DNA of 64,000 nt from Aureimonas sp. AU20 (GTDB lineage: Bacteria > Pseudomonadota > Alphaproteobacteria > Rhizobiales > Rhizobiaceae). The position numbers and the translations under genes were made by a program. Below are positions 18,241 through 27,300 of the stretch, piece by piece; position 1 is the stretch's first letter; every line of letters begins with the position of its first letter. Location of the stretch: contig NZ_CP006367.1 of the NCBI RefSeq assembly GCF_001442755.1, positions 310,001 to 374,000 on the forward strand, given 5' to 3'. The notes beneath the pieces were generated by a model. It did no database searches and was not told the origin of the DNA. It worked only from the letters and a program-made list of their open reading frames with translations.

Positions 18241-19083
18241 CCGGAAGGAGATGGAGGCCGCGAGCCGTTCGGCCATGGGCGGGCGAGGCGGCGCGCATGA
18301 TGTAAGCGTTCCATCTCTCACAGGCTTCCAGCCGAAAGCCAGAAGCGGAATGAGGCGAACGTGGTTTCCAGTAGAGAGAAGGGAGTCCTCCCACCTTGTT
18401 CGAGATCCACACGACACATGCTTGAGGGAACCGGGCTGAAGATTTCCTTGCCCACCAGAAGCGACACGCAATCGATGCCAAGGCGCCGAACCAAGCCTTC
18501 GCGAGACATGAGGTTGGAAGAAGCTCCGGCCAGTCGATTCCGAGGAGTTCGTCCCGCGTTCCGAGAGATCACGCATTCCGCGATCGATCGGTCAGACCTT
18601 GCTTGTCCTCTGCGCGGCGAGCTTTGTCCCACGATAGCGGTTGCGAGTCAGCAGCCGACAGTCAGAGAGCAGAAACGGAACGGAACCGAAACGACCTGTG
18701 AGTTATCCAGCAGCGGCGCTCTCGGCGGGGCTGTACGGTTCCCGGCCGATCTGGTGCAGGGAGCCCAGCGACGAGCCACTTGGCCGACCCTTACGCCGTC
18801 CATGTCCGCCGCGCCCAGAGTCCCAAAGACCTAAGCAACGGAGCTCGCTGGAAAGCGTAGCTGAGCCGATCCCACGCGCTCACGCGCCCGTCACAAAGGG
18901 AAAACCCAGTCGCGTTCCTCCGTGGCTTCATCGCGCGAGTGTACTGGTAAGGCTCCGCCCATCGGCATCGATGGTTACCGACCTGCACCGATATCCACCA
19001 ATCACGCTCGGACTCCGAACGGCGAAGACGCCCTTTCGGGCTCCCCGCCGCCGAATGCTCCAACCGTCCGGCCTACTGCGCTC
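18241..19083. other. 843-base stretch without a recognisable gene
   Basis: GC is lower than in the flanks. Several short open frames exist on both strands, such as a 63-codon minus-strand frame starting MSREGLVRRLGIDCVSLL near 18509, but none has a convincing ribosome site, family motif or codon bias. I see no rRNA, tRNA, transposase remnant or strong terminator. It may be decayed DNA or hold an unrecognised small RNA. Confidence 0.5.
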
Positions 19084-20097
19084 TCAGCGGAACAGAAGCG
19101 AGGACAGGCCTCGGCGGCCTTCCTTGGTCGCGGGGTCGGTCGGCCCCCAGGCGTCGAAGAATTCCAGAAGCTTGCGCCGGGCGCCGTCGTCCGCAAAGGT
19201 CCGGTCCCGCTTGACGATCTCCAGGAGATGGCCGGCGGCCACGTCCCGCTGGCCCTTGGCCTGCGCGATCAGCGCGAGGTCGAAGCGCGCCTGGTGGTCG
19301 TCCGGGTTGCCCTCCAGCCGGGCCTGGAGTTCGGCGGCGTCGCCCAGCCCCGCCAGTTCCTCGGCGAGCTTCAGCTTGGTCTTCACGGTGGCGAAGGCCG
19401 GGTCGTTCAGCGCCTCGGGCGGCATCTGGTCGATTACCGCCTGCGCCCGGTCGCTTTGGCCGGCGGCGAGGAAACACTCGGCAAGGCCCGCGCCCGCCTT
19501 GGCGTTTTCAGGATCGTGCTGGAGCACGGCGGAGAAGAGCTGCGCCGCCCCGGCCGCCTCGCCCGCCGACAGAAGCTCGGTGGCCTGCGCGATCGCCTCC
19601 TCCAGCGGATCGCCGCCCGCCGCGCCGCCGCCGCCCATCTTCACCAAGCGATCGATGAAGGCCTTCACCTCGCTCTCGGGCAGCGCGCCCATGAAGCCGT
19701 CCACCGGCTGGCCGTCGACGAAGGCGAAGACGGCGGGAATCGACTGGACGCCGAGCTGGCCGGCGATCGAGGGATGCTCGTCGATGTTCATCTTCACGAG
19801 CTTCACACGGCCGTTCGCGGCGCGCACCACGCGCTCGATAACAGGGGTCAGCTGCTTGCACGGGCCGCACCAGGGCGCCCAGAAATCCACCAGAACGGGC
19901 TGGTTGCGCGATTCGCGAATGACGTCGGCGGAGAAGTTGGCCGTGGTCGTGTCCTTGACGAGCTCGCCGCCCGCCACGCCGCCGGGCGCAGGCGCGCCGG
20001 CCTGCGGGCTTGCCTGGGCGCCCCGCTGGCCGCCGCCGGGGGCCACGGTCTGCCGGCCGAAGCCCGAAAGGCTCGAAGCGTAGGGATTGTCGCTCAT
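19084..20097 (-). CDS. cnoX: CnoX-type thioredoxin-TPR co-chaperone (YbbN family)
   Basis: This 337-residue protein has a thioredoxin domain at about residues 45-150 with an intact redox site Cys77-Gly-Pro-Cys80, then tetratricopeptide-type helices to the C-terminus (TPR_19/TPR_20 regions around 165-320). CnoX proteins hold unfolding clients under oxidative stress and pass them to GroEL/ES or DnaK. The CGPC site suggests an active disulfide reductase, unlike the E. coli protein, which lacks one cysteine. The Gly/Ala/Pro-rich first 40 residues are disordered. It overlaps the upstream deacylase gene by 4 bases, so they form a two-gene operon. Confidence 0.88.
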   Translation of the reverse strand: MSDNPYASSLSGFGRQTVAPGGGQRGAQASPQAGAPAPGGVAGGELVKDTTTANFSADVIRESRNQPVLVDFWAPWCGPCKQLTPVIERVVRAANGRVKLVKMNIDEHPSIAGQLGVQSIPAVFAFVDGQPVDGFMGALPESEVKAFIDRLVKMGGGGAAGGDPLEEAIAQATELLSAGEAAGAAQLFSAVLQHDPENAKAGAGLAECFLAAGQSDRAQAVIDQMPPEALNDPAFATVKTKLKLAEELAGLGDAAELQARLEGNPDDHQARFDLALIAQAKGQRDVAAGHLLEIVKRDRTFADDGARRKLLEFFDAWGPTDPATKEGRRGLSSLLFR

Positions 20098-20690
20098 GAG
20101 GTCTGTCCGCTCGCAAGTTCGGCCGTGTCGGCCTCGAGCCGCACGACGAGAGGGTCGTGCCGCACCGAAGCGAACAGGGCCAGGAGATGATCCCGCGCGA
20201 TCGAGGTCGTCCCGCGGTTCGTCAGGGGGTGGCAGTTGAGAATATCGTGCTGGAGCAGGCGCTCATCAAGAACGAGCGTCACCGCGCCTTCCCCGTCGTT
20301 GACGATGCCGAAGGCGGTGACCGAGCCAGGCTCGACTCCAAGCCTCTCGCGCATCTGCTCGGGCGAGCCGAAGGACAGGCGCCCCTGCGCGCCGATGCGC
20401 GTGTGCAGGCCCTTGAGATCGACCGCTGTGCTGTGCTCGGCGACCACGAGGAAGAGCCGGCTCTTCTTGTCCTTCAGGAACAGGTTCTTGGTGTGGGCGC
20501 CGAGAATGGCGCGGTGCAGGTCCTGCGACTCGTCCACGGTGAAGACCGGCTCGTGCTGGAGGGTCCGGGTCGGGATGCCGAGCGACGCGAGGCGCTCGGC
20601 CAGCGCGGGCGCCAGCGCGCGAAGCGCTTCGTCGTCCAGAGAGAGCGCAGCGCCCGAAGCGCCGGTTTCGCCGTCAGCCTGCCCGACCAT
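20094..20690 (-). CDS. proX: Prolyl-tRNA editing protein (YbaK/ProX-type deacylase)
   Basis: The 198-residue trans-editing enzyme hydrolyses mischarged Ala-tRNA(Pro) or Cys-tRNA(Pro). Key features of the INS-like fold are FTVDESQDLHRAILGAHTKNLFLKDKKSRLFLVVAEH, with the conserved substrate-pocket Lys residues (shown as one family block), and TAFGIVNDGEGAVTLVLDERLL followed by CHPLTN. The ATG at 20690 has GGGAGA upstream; the extra open frame before it is Arg/Ala-rich and not family-like. It is translationally coupled (ATGA) to cnoX, a pairing seen in other Hyphomicrobiales. The symbol refers to the deacylase, not to the glycine-betaine binding protein of the same name. Confidence 0.88.
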   Translation of the reverse strand: MVGQADGETGASGAALSLDDEALRALAPALAERLASLGIPTRTLQHEPVFTVDESQDLHRAILGAHTKNLFLKDKKSRLFLVVAEHSTAVDLKGLHTRIGAQGRLSFGSPEQMRERLGVEPGSVTAFGIVNDGEGAVTLVLDERLLQHDILNCHPLTNRGTTSIARDHLLALFASVRHDPLVVRLEADTAELASGQTS

Positions 20691-20953
20691 GGAGTCTCTC
20701 CCTGCCGCTCGTCCCACGCATCGCTCGTGCCATCGGCACTCCCGCCGCGTCAAGCGGCGCGAGGCCGGATGCGACCCGGCGGCGCGCGCGCCGCTCGGGA
20801 AGAGGGTCCAAAGCCGGCGTCGGAGAAGACGGCTCGCCCCGGATAGAATCGCTTCTCCCACGCCCGTCACCGAGCGCCCGCAACACCCCTACGAGGCAAG
20901 TCTTTGTTCCGCCGATTCCTTTCGCCCTTTGCGACGCTTGTGCGTTTTTTCTG

Positions 20954-20982
20954 TTGCCAAATCGCCCCCCTTGGTCCATAAG
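20954..20982 (+). promoter_or_regulatory. Probable promoter of tRNA-Gly
   Basis: TTGCCA (20954-20959) and CATAAG (20977-20982) are separated by 17 bases, about 45 bases upstream of the mature tRNA 5' end. Confidence 0.45.
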
Positions 20983-21028
20983 CCGCCCATCCGCAGCGGC
21001 CACGGCGCCGAGGCGGACAGAAGAGCGG

Positions 21029-21103
21029 GCGGGCGTAGCTCAGTGGTAGAGCACAACCTTGCCAAGGTTGGGGTCGTGGGTTCGAATCCCATCGCCCGCT
21101 CCA
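21029..21103 (+). tRNA. tRNA-Gly (GCC), CCA encoded
   Basis: The acceptor stem GCGGGCG pairs with CGCCCGC, followed by T and an encoded CCA. The D-arm has GCTCAGTGGTAGAGC. The anticodon stem-loop CAACC-TTGCCAA-GGTTG carries GCC at 21061-21063. The T-arm contains GGTTCGAATCC. It decodes GGC and GGU. Confidence 0.97.
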
Positions 21104-21507
21104 ATATCTCCCAAACCCATCAAGTTGAATTCCCGCGTACGAGCGCGGATCGCGTTTGTCTAGCTCGAAGCCGCAGCGGACGCTTCACCGCGCACCCAAT
21201 CCCGAACGTTCGCGGCGACAGCTCTTCCCAAGCGTCGTGACTTCGCAAAGACGCGACGAAACGCCAGCAAACCGCCATGTCGAGCGGACGCTCAGACGCT
21301 CATGTTGACATCGATTTCCTCGGGTGCCGCGCTTAAGCAAAAATTACCGCAAAACTCGTCACGCGCCGGTTCGCGCACAGTCCTTCAGGCAGGCGACTGC
21401 GACATAAATATCGTTTCGAGCAAGCCAGCGCCGAAGCCTTCGGGTCACCCAGCGTCACAAAAAAGTTCGTCTCGGGAAAGGTGTCCGGCGGAAGCGACCG
21501 GATCGAA
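21104..21507. other. Gene-free stretch between tRNA-Gly and tRNA-fMet
   Basis: About 400 bases with no supported ORF, separating oppositely oriented tRNA genes. There is an A-rich patch near 21335-21350. I see no strong hairpin terminator for either tRNA. Confidence 0.5.
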
Positions 21508-21584
<77 letters not shown>

Positions 21585-21628
21585 CCATGTCCGCCAGCCG
21601 AAGCTGCCGGTTATTCGTCGTCCGTCTA

Positions 21629-21705
<77 letters not shown>

Positions 21706-21741
21706 CCATGTCCCGTCGGCGTGTCGCCGTCGGTGATTGGC

Positions 21742-21770
21742 GATATAGCCGTCTTTCTCGGCTTTGGAAA
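21742..21770 (-). promoter_or_regulatory. Probable promoter of the tRNA-fMet pair
   Basis: On the minus strand, TTTCCA (complement of 21765-21770) and TATATC (complement of 21742-21747) are spaced by 17 bases, ending 36 bases before the mature 5' end of copy 2. Confidence 0.4.
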
Positions 21771-21876
21771 GAGCCGCATGTCGCTTTTGTGAAAAAACCG
21801 ACCCCGCCTCGCTAAACAGGTGTTTTGCGAGCCTGGCACGTCCTGATTGGGCGCGAGCATATCGCGAAACTGGGAA

Positions 21877-21907
21877 AAGGCCAGCGGGCGGTGCTTCCGC
21901 TGGCCTT
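21877..21907 (-). terminator. Rho-independent terminator of the MFS gene
   Basis: AAGGCCAGCGG (21877-21887) and CCGCTGGCCTT (21897-21907) form an 11-bp stem with a 9-base loop. On the minus strand the stem runs into TTTTCCC. A second hairpin (GAAGGGCG with CGCCCTTC, 21910-21939) lies between it and the stop codon. Confidence 0.75.
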
Positions 21908-21960
21908 GGGAAGGGCGGGCCTAGGCACGCTCGCCCTTCTCCGTTGTCGATAATCAAGCG

Positions 21961-23217
21961 TCAGCCTTGCGGCTTCGGCTGGGCGGGAAGCGTCTGCGAG
22001 AGTAGGAGCCCGGCCAGAGCGAAACCGGCGGTCATCGCCCCGATGGCCGGCCAGCCGCCCTCCTGCCAGACCCAGCCGCCCAGCGCGCCTGTGACGCTGG
22101 CGCCGAGATAGTAGATCAGGAGATAGAGCGAGGTCGCGTGCCCCTTGGCCCCGTGCGCCAGCGCCCCGACCGAACCGCTGGCGACGGAATGGCCGATGAA
22201 GAAGCCGGTCGTGACGAGAGCGATGCCGAGACCGATGGCGATGAGCGAGCTCAGCAGCGTCAGAAGGATGCCGGCCAGCATCAGGAGAAAACCGGCGAGA
22301 AGCAGCGGCCGGCGGCCGAACCGGTCGGACAGGCGGCCGGCCAGCGAGGAGGAAACGATGCCGAAGCCATAGGCGAGGAAGATGAGGCTGACCTCCGTCT
22401 GCCCCAGCCCGTAGGGCGCGCCGGTGAGGCGGAAGGTGGAGTAGTTGAACAGCGTGACGAAGATGCTGGTGAGGAGGAAGCCCACGGCATAAAGGCTAAG
22501 AAGCGCGGGATTGCGGAGATGCCGGCCCCAGGTGCGCAGGTGAAAGCGGGCATCGAAGCCGCGCCGCGCCTCGAAATGGCGCGAGGGCGGCAGGAGCACG
22601 AGAAAGCCGAGCGCGGCGGCAAGGCACAGCGCGCCGAGCAGCCCCATGCCGAGACGCCAGGACACGAACTCCGTGGCGACGCCGAGCCCGACCCGCCCGA
22701 CCATGGCGCCGAAGGCGGTGCCGCCGACATAAAGGCCCATCGTGCGGCCGAGATGGGCGGGCTCGATCTCCTCCGCCAGCCAGGCCATCGCGACCGCCGG
22801 CACGCCGCCCAACACGAAGCCCTCCAGAGCCCGCGCCGCCAGAAGCCCGTGCCAGCCGGGGCTCAGCGCCGCCGCGAGATTGAGGACGGAGGCCCCGGCC
22901 ATGGAGGCGAACATCAGCCCGCGCCGGCCGAGCGCCTGCGAAAACGCGCCCGCCAGGAGAATGGAGACGGCAAGGCAACCCGTGGTCAGCGACAGGGCGA
23001 GCGAGCTTTCCGCCGGGCTGACATGGAAGCTCGCCGCGAAGGCCGGCAGAAGCGGCTGGACGCAGTAGATCAGCGAGAAGCTGGCAAAGCCGAGCAGGAA
23101 CAGCGCGACGCCCGCCCGCTGGTGCTCGCGCGTGCCGTGTCGGATGAAGCCGGCGGCGGCTGGCGGCAGAGGCGGAAGAAGGGCGGACGCGCTGCTGGCG
23201 GCAAGGGAACGGCTCAT
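21961..23217 (-). CDS. MFS transporter (YnfM/AraJ-like drug/metabolite exporter)
   Basis: A 418-residue major facilitator with 12 predicted helices. The MFS motif A appears twice as loop signatures: AGAFSQALGRRGLMFASM after helix 2, and GRLSDRFGRRPLLLAGFLL after helix 8. The N-terminal 40 residues are hydrophilic. It most resembles YnfM-type transporters, which are usually controlled by an adjacent LysR regulator; such a regulator is divergently encoded at 23480. The substrate is unknown. A terminator follows. Confidence 0.87.
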   Translation of the reverse strand: MSRSLAASSASALLPPLPPAAAGFIRHGTREHQRAGVALFLLGFASFSLIYCVQPLLPAFAASFHVSPAESSLALSLTTGCLAVSILLAGAFSQALGRRGLMFASMAGASVLNLAAALSPGWHGLLAARALEGFVLGGVPAVAMAWLAEEIEPAHLGRTMGLYVGGTAFGAMVGRVGLGVATEFVSWRLGMGLLGALCLAAALGFLVLLPPSRHFEARRGFDARFHLRTWGRHLRNPALLSLYAVGFLLTSIFVTLFNYSTFRLTGAPYGLGQTEVSLIFLAYGFGIVSSSLAGRLSDRFGRRPLLLAGFLLMLAGILLTLLSSLIAIGLGIALVTTGFFIGHSVASGSVGALAHGAKGHATSLYLLIYYLGASVTGALGGWVWQEGGWPAIGAMTAGFALAGLLLSQTLPAQPKPQG

Positions 23218-23479
23218 GACGGAAACCTCGGCTGGGAGCGCCGGACGCGATCTCGCGAGCTTGGCTGGCCGCGTGGTCTCGTCGCCGCGTCGGCTGCGAA
23301 GTTTAAAGCGATGCGCTCTCGCATCCCCCTAGCTTCGTGCCCCGTTCGCGGGTGGTGATCACGCAGCCCTCACTCCGTGCAAGGTCCGTCAGGCGCTCCT
23401 GATGCCGGGGATATAGTCTCGCCCCTCCCAATGCGTCCAATATATGGAAGTGGCAATCGTGATAGCCTATGCATATGGC
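23218..23479. promoter_or_regulatory. Divergent MFS-LysR control region
   Basis: This 262-base intergenic region should contain both promoters. TATGCATA (23468-23475), within the near-palindrome CCTATGCATATGG, lies just before the regulator start and is a candidate autoregulatory site. I could not place -35/-10 boxes with confidence. Confidence 0.4.
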
Positions 23480-24385
23480 ATGGAGCTTCGTCACATCCGC
23501 TATTTCCTCGCGGTCGCCGAGGAAGGAAATTTCACTCGCGCCGCCGCGCGGCTCGGCATCGGCCAGCCGCCGCTCAGTCTACAAATCAAGGATCTGGAGC
23601 GGGAGGTCGGCGCGCGCCTGTTCCATCGCGTGCCGCATGGGGCGGAACTGACGGAAGCCGGCCGCGCCTTTCTGGACAAGGTGCGCCCCCTGCCGGAGCG
23701 CGCGCTGGAGGCGGCCGAGGCGGCGCGCCGGGCCGAGCGGGGCGAAACGGGCATGCTGCGGCTCGGCTTCACCGGCAGCTCGGTTCTCCATCCCGTGCTG
23801 AGCGCCAGCATCCGCGCTTTCCGCAGGCGGTTTCCCGATGCCGACCTGCGGCTGGAGGAGGCCAATTCCGCCGTGCTGCTGGACGGGCTGGAGGACGGGC
23901 GGCTGGACGCGGCGATCCTTCGCCCGGCCTTGTCGCCGGACTCGCCCATCCAGGCCTTCGCGCTGGTGCGCGAGCGGCTGGTCGCCGCCCTTCCCGCCGC
24001 GCACCCGGCGGCGGACGGGACCGGGCCGCTCGATCTTCTGGCGCTACGGAACGAGCCCCTGCTCCTGACGCCACGGCGCGTCGGCACCAGCCTGCACGAC
24101 GCGGCGGTCGAGGCCTGCCGTGCGGCGGGTTTCGAGCCGGCCCTCGGCCAGTCCGGCCCGCAGATCGCCTCCGTGCTCAGCCTCGTTTCGGCCGAACTCG
24201 GCTTCTCGCTTGTGCCCGATGCGTTGCGCCAACTGGGCATCGCGGGCGTGCGCTACCGCGACCTTCGCGCGCCCGCGCCCCAGGTGGAACTCGCCGTCGC
24301 CTATCGCCGGCTGCGCCCGGCTAGTCTCGCCGTCAACTTCGCCGACACGGCCCGCGCGATGACGCGGGACGCCGCCGAGAGCTGA
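23480..24385 (+). CDS. LysR family transcriptional regulator
   Basis: The product (301 residues) has the N-terminal LysR helix-turn-helix (MELRHIRYFLAVAEEGNFTRAAARL, then PPLSLQIKDLEREVG and LFHR) and a C-terminal periplasmic-binding-like effector domain from about residue 90. The ATG at 23480 gives the canonical MELRHIRYF start; an in-frame start 12 codons upstream lies in the palindromic region and is less likely. Divergent to the MFS gene, which it probably controls. The effector is unknown. Confidence 0.92.
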   Translation: MELRHIRYFLAVAEEGNFTRAAARLGIGQPPLSLQIKDLEREVGARLFHRVPHGAELTEAGRAFLDKVRPLPERALEAAEAARRAERGETGMLRLGFTGSSVLHPVLSASIRAFRRRFPDADLRLEEANSAVLLDGLEDGRLDAAILRPALSPDSPIQAFALVRERLVAALPAAHPAADGTGPLDLLALRNEPLLLTPRRVGTSLHDAAVEACRAAGFEPALGQSGPQIASVLSLVSAELGFSLVPDALRQLGIAGVRYRDLRAPAPQVELAVAYRRLRPASLAVNFADTARAMTRDAAES

Positions 24386-24391
24386 CGGCGG

Positions 24392-27300
24392 TCAGGAGGA
24401 GGCGGCGGATGCCCCCTCCCCGGCCAAGACCTTCGCACGTTCCGCCTCCGCCTCGGCGCGCGCCCGGCTTTCGGCCACCAGGCCTTTCAGCGCCTGGTCG
24501 AGCCGCACGGTGGCGCCCAGCGGGTCGAACCACCAGTCGGTGGACCAGACACGCAGGATGCGCCAGCCGAGACCCAGAAGCACCTGCTCGCGCACCTTGT
24601 CGCGGTCGCGCGCCGTGGCCGATCGGTGATAGGTCGCCCCGTCACATTCGACGCCGGCCAGAAACGCGCCGGCATGGTCGGGATGCCGGATGGCAAGATC
24701 GACGCGGAAGCCGGACACGCCAACCTGCGGCACGACGATCCAGCCGCGTCTCGTGAGCGCCTCGGCCACCGCCGCCTCGAAGGGCGATTCCACGCCGCCG
24801 AGCGAGCCTTCCTCCACCGCCGGCAGCGCCACGGCGCCCCGGTCGGCATAGTCGAGAAAGGTCTTGAGATGGCGCACGCCGAGCGCCTTGCTGCGCGACA
24901 GGTCGATCGACGCGGCCTTGATCGAGGAGAAGATGCGCAGCTCGGCGCGGGCGCGCGTCACCGCGACGTTCAGCCGTCGCTCGCCGCCCTCGCGGTTCAG
25001 CGCGCCGAAATCCATGGCGAGCTTGCCGGCGGCGTCCTTGCCGAAGGTCATGGAGAAGAGGATGACGTCGCGCTCGTCGCCCTGCACGTTTTCGAGGTTC
25101 TTGACGAAGACCGGCTCCAGCCGCTCGTCCTCGAAGAACCATTCGAGCGACGGATCGTCCCGCCGCGCCTCGTCCAAGAGGTCCTGGATCAGCCCTTGCT
25201 GTTGGCTGTTGAAGGTGATGACGCCGAGCGTCGGGCGCTTGTCCTCCGGCAGCGCTAGCGCGGCGCGCAGGCGGCCTGCGACCTCGGCCGCGATGGCGCG
25301 CGACTCGTCCCGGTTGGTGCGGCTCTTGCCCCGGTCGTAGACGGCCTCGGGCAGGTGGCGCAACGAAACGGCGTGGTCCTCCGTCACCGGCGAGGGGAAG
25401 GTAATGAGCCGGTTGTCGTAGTAATGATGGTTCGAAAAGGCGATCAGCGATTCGTGGCGCGAGCGGTAGTGCCAGCGCAGGTCGTGCACCGGCAGGCCGG
25501 ACGCCTTGGCCTCGTCGAGGATGCTTTCCAGGTCCCGCTCGAAGTCCGGCGCGTCCTCCTCCGTTTCGGCGCGGCCGAAGAAGTTGGTCGGCGGCAGCTG
25601 CTTGGGATCGCCCACGATAATGGTCTGGCGCCCACGCGCCACGGCGCCGACCGCGTCCCAGGTGGTGATCTGCGAGGCCTCGTCGAAGATCACGACGTCG
25701 AACAGCGCCTGGTCGGGCGGCAGATATTGCGCGATCGACAGCGGCGACATGAGAACGCAAGGCGCCAGCCGCGCGAAGCTTTCGGGCATGGCGCCGATCA
25801 TCTCGCGGATCGACCGGCTCGGCCGCTTCAGCTCCATCTGATGGCGCAGGAGGCCGAGCTCGGACTTGCGCGGCACCGACTGAGGCTCCGGCAGGCCATG
25901 AGTCAGCGCTTCGCGAATGCGCGCCGAGGCGGCCTTGCGCACGAGATCGTCCAGTGTACGGAAATCGTCGATCGCGTGCTCGTGCTGGAAGCGCCTGAAG
26001 TCGCGAAGGCGGGGATCGGCGTCGATCGCCAGCGGCAGCCACCAGCGGGCATAGGCGAGCGCGAAGGCGGCGGCCGCCGCTTCGGGCGCGACTGCGCCGC
26101 TTTCGAGATCGGCCACCAGCGGCGCCAGCCCCTCGGCCAACGCGCGGCGGCGAATGGCGCACCAGGAGGTCCAGTCGCGCAGGAGGCCCCGGCTTGCCTC
26201 CAGCTCACCGAGCAGCGCGGCGAGATCGCCGAGCGTCGTGCCGTCCGGGGGCACGAGCGGCACGCCGCCGCTCGCCTCGCGCCACGCCTGCTCGGCTTCC
26301 CGCCACCGGGCCTCCGCCGCCTCCAGCGCGCGGGCGGCCTCGATCAAGGGGCTCGCCTCGGTGAGCGTGCCCAGCACCGGCAGAAGCGCGGCGAGGATCA
26401 CCTCCGTTTCGCCCTTCGGCTCGCCGAGGCGAAGCACGGCGGCGCGCAGACGGTCGGCCGCGACGAAGCGGGCGGAAAGCTGCGCGAGATCGCTCTCGAT
26501 GCCGGCAAAGCCGGGAAGACGCCCGGCGAGCGGGCTCGCCTCCGCCTGCGCGGCGAGGGCCTGGAGCCGGCGCAGAACGGGCAGATCGGCTTCCGGGGTC
26601 GGGGCGCCCGCGCGGGCATAGGTTCCGAGAAGCCGGGCGACGCCGCGCCGCTTCAACCAGGAGAAAGGCCAGAAGCTCGCGCCCGCTTCGCGCAGCCGCC
26701 GGTCGAGATCCTCGACCGGCACGCGCCGCAACTCGTCCCGCTCGTAGCTGGCGGACAGGCGCCCTTCCTCCGTGCGGAAGGCCGAGACCGTCGCCTCCAG
26801 CGCGCCGAAGCTCTCGCGCAAGCCGGCAAAGCCGGGGTCGAAGGCGAGCGAGCCCTCCCCGGGCTGGAGCGCGGCGGCCAGCGCCGCCAAGCGCCGGACC
26901 TCCTCGGCCTGCTCCGGCGCGCTGGGCGTCAGACCAATGCGGGCGCGCAAGGCACTCGCGGCTGAAAGCAGCGCATCCAGCGCCTGACGCGACAGGCGCG
27001 CCTCGGCCAGGAGCCGTTCGGCCCAGGCGGAGGTCCATTCGTCGACATCCACCAGCGCAAGACAGGGGCGTCGCTCGACGGCGGCGACCGTGCGGCCGAG
27101 GCCGCCGGCCAGCTCTTCCAGCGCGGCGTAGTGGGCGGCATCGTGCACGTCCTTGTGCGGCCAGCCGAGCGTGGGCGCATGGGTTTCCGCGCCGCGCAGC
27201 GTCAGGCCCATGGCGCGATAGGGCGTCAGGCCGCAGCGCCCCGCGCCATGCAGGGCCTCGGCATAGCTGTTCAGCATGTCGCGGCGTAGCTGGAGCCGGC

